64,000 bases of DNA from Closterium sp. NIES-65. Its lineage: Eukaryota > Streptophyta > Zygnematophyceae > Desmidiales > Closteriaceae. The position numbers and the translations under genes are program-made. The DNA lies in assembly GCA_948144175.1 (NCBI GenBank), contig CANXME010002486.1, positions 3,968,001 through 4,032,000 of the forward strand, in the 5' to 3' direction. Shown piece by piece: positions 55,801 through 64,000 of the stretch. The notes beneath the pieces are model-generated. The model was not told the DNA's origin. It made no database searches and worked only from the letters and a program-made list of their open reading frames with translations. The first letter of the stretch is position 1, and every line of letters starts with the position of its first letter.

Positions 55801-58800
55801 GGGTAGTGGAGAGAGAGATTGGTAGTGCATACTCGTACCCGTGTATGCACACTTGTACCCGTGCATGCACACTCATACCCGTGCATGCAGGCACAGCAGC
55901 AGCTGCTCCGGTGTGACGCGGTTGTTGAAAGGCAGCAGCACCGCCACCTCCTCCCCCCCTCCACTGCCGCCCCCATCGCCTGCTCCTCCGCCACCCCCTG
56001 CCACGGCGCCTGCCAGCAGTGCCTGCAGGGCGGCTGCACTGGTCCCCGGCGGCAAGTTCTGCGGGCCGGGGGCAGCGGTGACGTGCTCGCCGAAGGGGCA
56101 GGTGGTGGCGCGCAGCAGCGTGGCGTGCAGCAGGGCGGGCGCACGGTGCGGGTGGAAGAAGTCGGCGACGGCAGCGGTGTGGTGGGGGTTGGAGGCGGCG
56201 AGAGTGAAGCCCTTGGAGGGGTCCTTGAGGAAGCTCATGGTCACGCGCCGCATCACACACTCCACCGCCGTCGACCCGTTGCTGCTCGGACACCCGCTGC
56301 ACCCCGCTGCTGCCAGCGTCTGATCGGGACAAGAGAGCAAGAGAGGCAGGGAGGGGCGGATGGCGGGATGCGTGGTTAGACGGGTGACAGCGAGTCCATG
56401 GCTCTCACTGCCCCCACCCCACCCACTCCCACTCACTCGCCTTCTACTCTCCCCACCTCCTGCCCCCTCCCCTCGTTGAGCTGTGCGTTCCCCGTTTCCC
56501 TCCATCCTCCTCCCCCACTCACATCCACGAAGACGCCATAGGAGGCGTGCAGGCGCGTGGCGTTCTCTTGCTGCAGCAGCTGCTGCACGGGCGGCGAGGG
56601 GTGCAGCGCCGCCATGCACGCCCCCATGGCGCGCTCAAACGCACACGCGTCCGGCAGCGACTGGCGGGCAAGGGGCACGGCGAGAGGGGCAGGGTGAGAG
56701 GGGCAGGGCGAGAGGGGCAGGGTGAGAGAGGCAGGGAAGGGCATGGAGAGAGTGGAAGCGTGGAAGACGAGGAGCATTCTGATGCGAGGTGCATTGCTAC
56801 ACAGCAGGTGTGCATGGGAGGCAGGTGCGCATGGGAGGCAGTGCGCATGGGAGGCAGGTGCGCATGGGAGGCAGGTGCGCATGGGAGGCAGTGCGCATGG
56901 GAGGCAGGTGCGCATGGGAGGCAGTGCGCATGGGAGGCAGTGCGCATGGGAGGCAGGTGCCGGGGGGGCAGTGCGCATGGGAGGCAGTGCGCATGGGAGG
57001 CAGTGCGCATGGGAGGCAGTGCGCATGGGAGGCAGTGCGCATGGGAGGCAGTGCGCATGGGAGGCAGTGCGCATGGGAGGCAGTGCGCATGGGAGGCAGT
57101 GCGCATGGGAGGCAGTGCGCATGGGAGGCAGTGCGCATGGGAGGCAGTGCGCATGGGAGGCAGGTGCGCATGGGAGGCAGTGCGCATGGGAGGCAGTGCG
57201 CATGGGAGGCAGGTGCGCATGGGAGGCAGGTGCGCATGGGAGGCAGTGCGCATGGGAGGCAGTGCGCATGGGAGGCAGTGCGCATGGGAGGCAGTGCGCA
57301 TGGGAGGCAGTGCGCATGGGAGGCAGGTGCGCATGGGAGGCAGGTGCGCATGGGAGGCAGGTGCGCATGGGAGGCAGGTGCGCATGGGAGGCAGGTGCGC
57401 ATGGGAGGCAGGTGCGCATGGGAGGCAGTGCGCATGGGAGGCAGTGCGCATGGGAGGCAGTGCGCATGGGAGGCAGTGCGCATGGGAGGCAGTGCGCGGA
57501 TGGCAGCGGAGGTAGGAGGGAGGGAGTGGGGCTCACGAGGCCGAGCCAGTTGACGGCGTCCGGCGACAGGAAGAGGTGCACCGCCGTGCTGCCCCCCCCC
57601 CCGCCCCCTCTGCTGCCCCCCGCCCCCCCGCCCTGCGCCTCCGCCGTTGAGCCCTGCGGACACCCCGGTATCACCACCTGGCCGCCATGGGGGGAGGAGG
57701 GGGAGTTGGAGGCGGGAGTTTGGGATAAAGCGGAGATAGGGGGAGGTAGGAGAGAGTGGGAGTGGCAAGCACGAGGGAAAGATGAGATGAGATGTGATGT
57801 GATGTGAGCACGCACAGAGGTCAAGTGGACGACGCTGCCCGGTGGGACGCAGGCATGCACGCGTGGAGGAGGGGTAAGTGACTGCGGGGAGACAAGCGGT
57901 GGGTGAGGGGTGAGGAGGGGTGAGTGAGGTGCGAGGATGAGTGTGAAAGGGGAGAGGGGTGGCGGCAACGGCAAGGAGGTGTACCGTGCGCCTGGCAAGG
58001 TTGAGCCCGCTCCTCCACGCCGCAGCAGGCAGCGCTGACTCGCGCACCCACACTCGCCGCTCCGGCCCGCCCACGAACGCACTCTTCCTCTCCCCTCTCG
58101 CCCCCCCGCCAGCCCCCGCCGTGACGTTGGCAACAGGCGTGGCAGGGGTGTCGGCAGAAAAGGAGGCGGGCGCGGGCGGCGTGAGGGAGAAGAGGTGGGA
58201 GAAGCGGACGTGCGGCATGTGGCGGTCGGCCGGCCAGACGGCGAGCGTGAGCAGCGAGCTCAGCGCCGTCATGGCGGACGCCGCGCACACCGCGTGCACC
58301 CTCTCGCCCAGCTCGCCCTGCGACGCGCGCGGCGCATGGGCATGGGGGGCGGTGGTGGGACGAGAATGAGCGAGGAGAGTGGGCGAGGAGAACGATTGAG
58401 AACTGTTGAGTGAGTGAGTGACACGAAAGAGTGGAATGCGGGAGAGAATGGGGCGGGACAAAGTGGATTGGGCGCGCGGAGGCGGAAGGGGAGGAAGGTA
58501 TGCGGACATATGGGGGGAGAAGGATGGCGGTGAGGGATGGGAAATGAGATGGAGCTGACACGCACATCCGCAACGACTACAGCGTCCACGCGCTCGCAAC
58601 CGTTAGATTTCGTCCCTGGAGCGCATCCACGGCTCATCTTCGTCTCCAACGTCCAGAGATCATCCGGGCCGTCATCATCCAGCTCATCAAATAGCATGCC
58701 GCGTGGTCGCAAGCCCGCATCGTCGTCCTCGTCATAGTCGGTCGCGATATCGAGCGCAACCAGCGCGAGCGCCATCAGCACCCCCGCCGCCAAGACTCGC

Positions 58801-58910
58801 CTCCAGCCGCACGGTGCGCATCGCAGCGCCGCCATGCGGCGCCCCATGGCGGAACGTACGGTTACTGCGCGCAATTCGGTGCCGATGGGTTTCGAAGTAC
58901 AGCGTGGCAA
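52811..58910 (-). CDS. Type II membrane carbohydrate-sulfotransferase-like protein, 11 exons
   Basis: Exons on the minus strand, all GT-AG and phase-matched: 58566-58910, 57985-58317, 57537-57677, 56523-56660, 55879-56319, 55500-55692, 54970-55139, 54581-54721, 54034-54177, 53133-53324, 52811-52924. Together they give 783 residues. A short basic N-terminus precedes one membrane helix (VLAAGVLMALALVALDIA), giving a Golgi-type II protein with an acidic stem. The C-terminal third matches the Sulfotransfer_2 pattern: PAPS 5' loop CGVPSVASTAWLTWLRA, 3' site FTFVRNPFSRLASTFR, LSFPSFVRLV, then VDVCALSTIKYDVVGRVESLL, and near the end YEAVKSIYAMDFY. It probably sulfates a cell-wall or secreted glycan. 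In the 5' loop the usual Lys is Ser, so activity is uncertain. The 300 residues before it are unrecognised. An alternative start is Met22 (58847). Confidence 0.85.
53080..53148 (-). repeat. 23-bp repeat copying the exon 10 end and splice donor
   Basis: Three units of GCACGGCTGTATGACAAG plus 5 bp. The exonic unit is followed by the real donor GTGAG; the two intronic units have GCAAG. Confidence 0.8.
53700..53815 (-). repeat. 15-bp repeat with CAG/GTGGGG donors in intron 9
   Basis: About six units of CGCCAGGTGGGGGTG on the gene strand. Confidence 0.85.
53829..54040 (-). repeat. 19-bp repeat copying the exon 9 end and splice donor, 11 units
   Basis: On the gene strand each unit is CCTCAGGTGGGGTGTTGCG. 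The first unit contains the real junction CCTCAG/GTGGGG at 54034/54033; ten more copies follow inside the intron. Confidence 0.9.
54412..54588 (-). repeat. Repeat of about 16 bp copying the exon 8 end and splice donor
   Basis: About ten copies of CAATGTGAGGGGGG on the gene strand. The real junction is AGCAAT/GTGAGG at 54581/54580. Confidence 0.88.
55827..55888 (-). repeat. 20-bp repeat copying the exon 5 end and splice donor
   Basis: Three units on the gene strand: TGCATGCACGG followed by GTATGAG (real donor), GTACAAG and GTACGAG. Confidence 0.85.
56808..57497 (-). repeat. 16/17-bp minisatellite in intron 3
   Basis: About 42 units of GTGCGCATGGGAGGCA (plus strand) in two lengths that differ by one G, interspersed irregularly. 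All six frames are nearly stop-free, giving false frames of 250-600 codons. It lies about 40 bp inside the intron and does not contain the donor sequence. Confidence 0.92.
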
Positions 58911-60194
58911 CTAGCGCGGCACTCAGCACGGTCGAAGCGATGGTGCATCGCGGCAACGCATGGTGGTGAAAGAGATGCTACGGCTACGAGCGTCGCGCTG
59001 TCGTCGTGCGACGGCTCTTGCGACTGCTGCGACACACCTCGATGCGAAGGCGAGCTTGGGCACGTAAGTCAGGGGCAGTCGAGTGGCAACAAAGCGTGGG
59101 GTAGGCGACGCGCGTAGTGCGGCAGATTGAGTTGACGAATGAACGGGGACGAACGAGTAGAGGCCGTAAGATTCGGGTGTCAGTGATGCGCTTGTGGTTT
59201 GCCAGCCTGTTCTGACATGGGGATAGTAACGCGACGTGTTCTTACTGTTATGGGAGAGAGCGAGAATTGCACTATCGAAGCAAAACATGACATCTAGCGA
59301 AGGAATGAGCTGATTAAATGGCTGTAATGAATATACAATTCATTACTGCCGAAGCTGCCCTTAGCGAGGACAGCCCCGAACACTGCGCGCAAGTTTCCGG
59401 TTCGGCCTACATTTCGGCCCGACCACTGCCGATTCGCCCCGCACCAATCACGACACATCCAACCCTCGCACGTCACGAGGTTCTCGCCTAGCACGTATTC
59501 GCCCTATAAATGCTCGCCTTATTCATTATATCCTCATTCTGTAATTTTATATATATTTATATAAAGTCTTCTGCGCACTCTGTTTAGTACAACTCATAGC
59601 GCTTGGTATCAGAGCTTCTTTCCTACCTCACCCCGTTTTTAGAGTGTAATACCCCTTGGAGGGGGGGGGGGGGAAGACAGGGAATGAATGATGCCATGAG
59701 GTCCAGGAGTTGCGCGAGAGCCGGCCAGGAGAATGGGTAGTTGCTCCTAGCGGTCATGAAATTACCAGGCGCTCCTTCAGCATCGATGGATCCTTGCCCT
59801 CAACGGTCAAGATCGACCATGACCCATCCTTCACTACGGTTGGTGGACAACTTTTGGTGTCGTCTCATTAAATGCGTGCGTTACAGCCCGAGTTCCACAT
59901 GGCCCTTTTCAAATTCAAGATTCTTGAATATGAACTCGCCAAAAACCAGGTAACCACCCGAGGGAAAGCTTCCCGTCGCCTCCCAGAGGTGGTGACTTCA
60001 CCACTCTGATAGCTGATTGGCCAGCAACAAAACAAGTACTCCGCGTGAAGTGTGAAGGGGAGTTGGAGCACTATTCACTTATTGTAAACTTGAAAACCAA
60101 GTTGTACTAATGTGCAACCATATTGAGCCTAAGATACTAGTGCTCTAAAGGGCGTAAGATCTCACGTGGACACTGGCAGCGAGATGTCTGTATC
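58911..60194. other. Intergenic stretch with a possible LTR/PBS remnant
   Basis: It should hold the promoter of the minus-strand sulfotransferase-like gene. On the plus strand CCCTATAAATG (about 59502), a TATATATTTATATAAAG run and then TGGTATCAGAGC (59604-59615) resemble a 5' LTR end followed by an initiator-Met PBS. No partner LTR was found. A G13 run is at about 59660. Sequence at 59740-60060 has short open frames but no recognised domain. Confidence 0.4.
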
Positions 60195-60324
60195 TGTCAG
60201 AACATTATAGCTTATGCTGTTGTGTAGGCTATAGTGGGGTATCCCATAGGGGGTACAGCCCATTAGGGTTTCATATTTGTACTCACTTCATTCATAGTTC
60301 ATCATTCTCGTTCTCATTTTCACA
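60195..60324 (+). repeat. 5' LTR of copia element D
   Basis: 130 bp sharing GGCTATAGTGGGGTA and CCATAGGGGGTACA with the LTRs of A and B. Confidence 0.85.
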
Positions 60325-60380
60325 TGGAATCAGAGCAGGTCCCCTCCTAGGGACTGTTCCTAGGGCCCACCGAAGCGCGC
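60325..60380 (+). promoter_or_regulatory. PBS and leader hairpin of element D
   Basis: TGGAATCAGAGCAGG is the PBS. The hairpin GTCCC-(6)-GGGAC is at 60339-60354, with one base pair fewer than in A and B but removed from both arms. Confidence 0.65.
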
Positions 60381-60399
60381 CTCGAGTCGCGCTCTCCCT

Positions 60400-61050
60400 T
60401 TTCTTTAGCGGCCCGTCGTGTCGCTCCTAGCGGCCCGTCGCGCCGCCCTTACGGTCGCATCGAGCCGCCTTAGCGGCAGTGGCGCGCCGCCCTTGCAGCG
60501 GCCTGTCGCGCCGCCCTACCTCGCGGCCCCGCCGCCCCATCGCGCGGCCTCGCCGCCCTACTCACGCGGCCCCGCCGCCCTACTCCTACGGCCCCGCCGC
60601 CCTACGTCGCGGTCCCGCCGCCCTACGCCGACGGCCCTGCCGCCCTACTCACGCGGCCCCGCCGCCCTACTCCTGCGGCCCCGCCGCCCTATGTCACGGC
60701 CCCGCCGCCCTACGCCGACGGCCCCGCCGCCCCACCTCTCGACGGCCCCGCCGCCCTAAGTCGCGGCCCCGCCGCCCTTCTCGACGGTCCCGCCGCCCTA
60801 CTTCTCGACGGCCCCGCCGTCCTACGTCGCGGCCCCGCCGCCCTCCTCAGCGGCCCCGCCGCCCTTCTTGACGGCCCCGCCGCCCTACCCCTGCGGCCCC
60901 GCCGCCCTACGTCGCCGCCCCGCCGCCCGACGTCGCGGCCCCGCCGCAGGAGCAGGAGGCGGGCGGCGGGGCCGCGACGTAGGGCGGCGGGGCCGCAGGG
61001 GTAGGGCGGCGGGGCCGTCAAGAAGGGTAGGGCGGCGGGGCCGCTGTTCT
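60400..61050 (+). repeat. GC-rich leader of element D with terminal inverted duplication
   Basis: Units such as GCGGCCCCGCCGCCCTAC repeat to about 60950. From about 60958 to 61045 the sequence is the reverse complement of about 60860-60950, making a palindrome of roughly 85-bp arms. The gag frame resumes directly after it. Confidence 0.85.
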
Positions 61051-62409
61051 TACAGTGCGTTAGGGCAGACGGCCTCTCTCTCTTTGACCTTACCTCTGGC
61101 GCTTCCCCTGCCCCTGCTGCAGATGCTGACACCACTGTTCGCTCCGAGTGGGCCACGCGCGACGCTGCTGCACGTCTTGCTGTGCGTCGCCACCTCCCTA
61201 CCTCCGAGCGTGCGCACTTTAGTCAGTACAAGAGTGCTCAGACCTTGTACGACGCTGTAGTCGCGCGCTACTCCTCCCCTGCCACTGCTGCACTGAGCCA
61301 TCTCATGCTACCGTACCTCTTCCCAGACCTTGCTGCCTTTCCCACCGTGGCTGACCTCATTACGCACCTCCGCACTAGTGACACCCGCTACCGCGCTGCA
61401 CTCCCTGCTGACTTTTGCGCCAAGAACCCCCCCCCCCATGTACATCACTCTGTACTTCCTAGTCACTCGCCTTCCTGACTCCCTTCGAGTAGTCAGGGAC
61501 CACTTTCTCTCAATCTGTCCCACCACACTCACTGTCGACCTCCTCGAGAAGGCCCTCTTAGCAGCGGAGAAGAGTATAGTCGCTGTAGGAGCCTCTCGAG
61601 GTGACCCGCGCACCTCCATCTTTGAGGGGTGTTCCCCCTCCCCCCTGCTGCCCTCTGTTGCCTCTACTGCTACGGCCGACCTCCTTGGTCTTGAGTCGGT
61701 CGGTGCGGCGTCTGCCCCTAGCGGGAGACGCCGCCTTGGCAAGGGCAAGGGGGGCAAGGGAGCTGGAGGAGCGGGCGGTGGAGGTGGAGGTGGAGGCGGT
61801 GGGGGGAGTGGGGGTGGCGGTGGGAGTGGAGGTGGGTGTGGGGGGGTCGGTGGCGGCAGTGGAGGCGGAGGCGGCGGCGGCGGTGGCGGTGGGAGCGGAG
61901 GTGGCGGAGGAGGCGGCGGTGGAGGCGACGGCGGAGGCGGCGGCAGTAGCGGAGGCGGCGGAGGCGGCGGAGGCGGTGGGGGTGGCGGTGGAGCTGGTCG
62001 CGGGTCTTCGCAGAGGAGTGGCTCTGGTGGTGGCTCGCGCCAGCAGCAGCAGCGCGGTCGTGAGACCCTGTCCCCTCAGCAGCTCCGTGAGTGGTACACT
62101 GCACGCCAGCGGGGTGGGGGTTTTGGTCCGTGTGCCTACGTCCTGCGCACCGGCGACCGTGCGGGTGAGCAGTGTGGGGGTGCGCACCCCACCCAGCGCT
62201 GCTTTGGCCGCCTGACGGACGCGTGGCGTCACCAGTTCCCGGAGGCCTCAGAGATCCCTCGCTGGGGCGAGCTGTCTAGGGCGGGTGTTGCCATCTTTAA
62301 TCTTGACTTTGATGCTATTCTCTCTGCCATGTATGCTGTGACTATTAGTGATGAGGGTGACTGTTACCGCTGTTTCCGCCCGATCCGGGCATTGAGTCTA
62401 CTGCTCTAG
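61046..62409 (+). pseudogene. Gag of element D, 5' truncated and frameshifted
   Basis: Begins within the gag domain at FLQC-VRADGLSLFDLTSG, so the first 30 or so residues and the ATG are missing. A run of 11 C at about 61427-61437 shifts the frame as in B. The next frame runs from MYITLYFLVTRLPDSL through the Gly-rich linker, QLREWYTARQRG and the Cys/His cluster. It enters MYAVTISDEGDCYRCF and is then lost by a 1-bp deletion near 62372. Confidence 0.85.
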
Positions 62410-64000
62410 GTACTGGTGCAGCTGCTGCCCTAGGTGCTTGCGACGCTGCTGCTCTAGGTGCTAGTGTGTCTGCGTCCTCAGGTACTGGTGAGTCTGCGCT
62501 CTCAGGTACTACGTCGGCTTCGGCCTCCCTCAGCTTCACCCTTGACTCTGGGGCGTCTCGCTCCTTCTTTCGGGACCGCACCACACTCACGCCGCTCAGT
62601 CGGCCGGTTGCGGTGTCTCTGGCTGACCCCTCCGGGGGTCCTGTACTGTCTCGCTTCTCCACAGTCCTCCCGTGTCCGGCGGCTCCCTCTGGCACCCTGT
62701 CTGGTCTTTACCTCCCCTCGTTCTTGACGAACCTGGTGAGTGGTGCTGACCTACACGATGCAGGTGTCCACCAGTTCACTACTGCGCGTCAGCGAGTGAC
62801 ACACCGCACAGAGGCTAGCACAGGCCGCCACCTGGCTACGTTCACCCGTCAGCCGGGGTCGAGCCTGTACACTCTGACCACTGCGTCTCCTCCAGTTGCT
62901 GAGTCTGGTAGGGTAGCTACGTCGGGTCAGGTGTTTGCTGCGGCGTCCAGGTCTGGTCCTGAGTCTTCCCCCTGTTCGTGTCGTCTCCTGTCTCACGAGA
63001 CTCTCCTCTGGCACCACCGCCTTGGCCACCCCTCTCTGCTTCGGCTCAGAGGCATGGCCTCTCGTCTTCTTGTGTCTGGTCTCCCCCGGTCCCTCCCTCC
63101 CCTTCCTCAGGGCCCTGGTCCTGCCTATGTCCCCTGTGTCGAGGGACGCCAGCGTGCTGCCCCTCACTCCTCCCAGTTTCCTCCGACAGAGGCCCCGTTG
63201 CAGACGCTTCACATGGACGTGTGGGGCCCAGCCCGCGTCCGTGGACAGGGTCACGAGCGCTACTTCTGCTAGTTGTTGACGACTACTCGCGTTACACCAC
63301 AATCTTCCCCTTGCGCAGCAAGGGTGATGTCACTGAGGTGCTGATCGACTGGATCTGCGCTGCTCGTCTTCAGCTCAGGCAGAGCTTTGGCTCGGACTTA
63401 CCTGTTCTGCGTCTGCACTCGGACAGAGGCGGAGAGTTTTCCTGTGGCCTTCTGAAAGCCTACTGTCGCGCTCGGGGCATCCATCAGACCTTCACGCTTC
63501 CGGACTCCTCGCAGCAAAATGGGATTGCTGAGCGCCGCATTGGCATGGTCATGGACGTCGCTCGTACGTCTATGATGCATGCGGCTGCCCCCCATTTTCT
63601 GTGGCCGTTTGAGGTGAGGTACGCGGCGCATCAGATCAACCTCCACCCCAGAGTCTCCAGGCCGGAGACCTCCCCAGCCTTGCTATGGACGGGGAAGGTT
63701 GGCGATGCGTCAGCGTTCTGGGTCTGGGGATCTCGGGCGTTTGTCCGTGACTTGTCTGCGGACAAGCTGTCCCCTCGTGCTGCTCTTTGCGTCTTCCTGG
63801 GGTTCCCCCCTGACGCGCTTGGGTGGCAGTTCTACCACCCCACCTCTCGACGTGTTCTGTCCTCCCAAGACGTCACGTTTGACGAGTCGGTCCCCTACTA
63901 CCGCCTCTTCCCCTACCGCACTCCGTCCCTCCCCCCACCCCCACTCTTCCTTGCACAAGGTCCCCCCCAGGCAGACCCCCTTCCCCCTCAGGGTCCTGCC
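62410..64000 (+). pseudogene. Protease and integrase of element D pol, frameshifted, cut by window edge
   Basis: The protease LDSGASRSFF is at about 62544, and the pre-integrase HHRLGHPS at about 63017. DVWGPARVRGQG follows, then a 1-bp deletion near 63268. In the next frame the integrase core carries VDDYSRYT, LHSDRGGEFS, SQQNGIAERR and the WQFYHP tail. The integrase is complete in content, unlike that of A. Confidence 0.87.

Larger units (their letters stand above)
60195..64000 (+). mobile_element. Copia LTR retrotransposon D, 5' half
   Basis: The 5' LTR is 60195-60324 (130 bp, TGTCAGAAC to TTTCACA), followed by PBS, GC-rich leader, gag and pol. The element runs out of the window in the linker after integrase. 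It is closely related to A and B. The gag start is lost to an inverted duplication in the leader, and there are at least three 1-bp frameshifts. Confidence 0.9.

Noticed and set aside
57820..57842. An extra 19-nt exon (GTCGTCCACTTGACC region) between exons 2 and 3 of the sulfotransferase-like gene
   Set aside because: Plausible splice signals flank it, but its length would break the frame, while direct joining of exon 2 to exon 3 keeps phase 0.
58269..58565. Continuation of exon 1 of the sulfotransferase-like gene as one long frame
   Set aside because: A GTGCGT donor and a matching AG acceptor at 58318 give a phase-0 intron. The intervening translation is low-complexity Ser/Pro/Leu.
56433..58599. 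Frames of 250-600 codons on both strands over the intron 3 minisatellite
   Set aside because: They consist of a repeated SHAHCLPCALPP-like peptide or its opposite-strand equivalent. A stop-free repeat unit produces them in every phase, and the region is a phase-matched intron of the sulfotransferase-like gene.

Overview
The window is from a GC-rich eukaryotic nuclear genome with GT-AG introns, and most of it is transposable-element sequence. The glycine-rich copia gag proteins, the copia PBS type and the intron-rich host gene fit a streptophyte green alga. From memory the gag family resembles those of Closterium-type zygnematophytes, but that could not be checked here. No bacterial operons, rRNA genes or functional tRNA genes were seen.

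Layout. 1-1272: two decayed Ty1/copia RNase H fragments. 2159-16364: copia element A (LTRs about 125 bp, target duplication GATTC), with a younger copia element B (7863-15384, target duplication CACAC) inserted inside its pol gene. 17279-17625: a tRNA-derived, SINE-like tandem dimer. 19031-36101: a head-to-tail array of one non-LTR retroelement family. It has three full-length copies of about 5.1-5.2 kb and two matching truncated pieces, each bounded by (GA)n tracts. 36680-38893: remains of a DIRS-like element (RNase H plus tyrosine recombinase). 39168-39290: a solo LTR. 40434-49666: a five-exon hAT-transposase-like pseudogene, split by copia element C on the minus strand (43187-49233). 49877-52703: a possible terminal-inverted-repeat segment holding long GA tracts. 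52811-58910: the one convincing host gene, an 11-exon minus-strand gene for a type II membrane sulfotransferase-like protein of 783 residues. 60195-64000: the 5' half of a third copia element, D, cut by the window edge.

The most interesting feature is in the non-LTR family. Each copy encodes a reverse transcriptase with a C-terminal restriction-like endonuclease on the plus strand. All three also keep a 471-478 codon reading frame on the opposite strand over the 5' 1.4 kb. Comparing copies codon by codon, most differences are synonymous in the antisense frame and amino-acid-changing in the overlapping sense frame. This indicates that the antisense protein (SR/RGG-rich with a conserved helical C-terminus) is the one under selection. 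The elements thus look ambisense, and they appear to insert into GA microsatellites.

A second unusual pattern lies in the sulfotransferase gene. Four of its ten introns begin with tandem repeats that copy the exon end together with the 5' splice site, about ten times over in two cases. A third pattern is that nearly all recognisable nonsense mutations in the elements are C-to-T changes at CAG/CTG sites, as expected from CHG-methylation-linked deamination.
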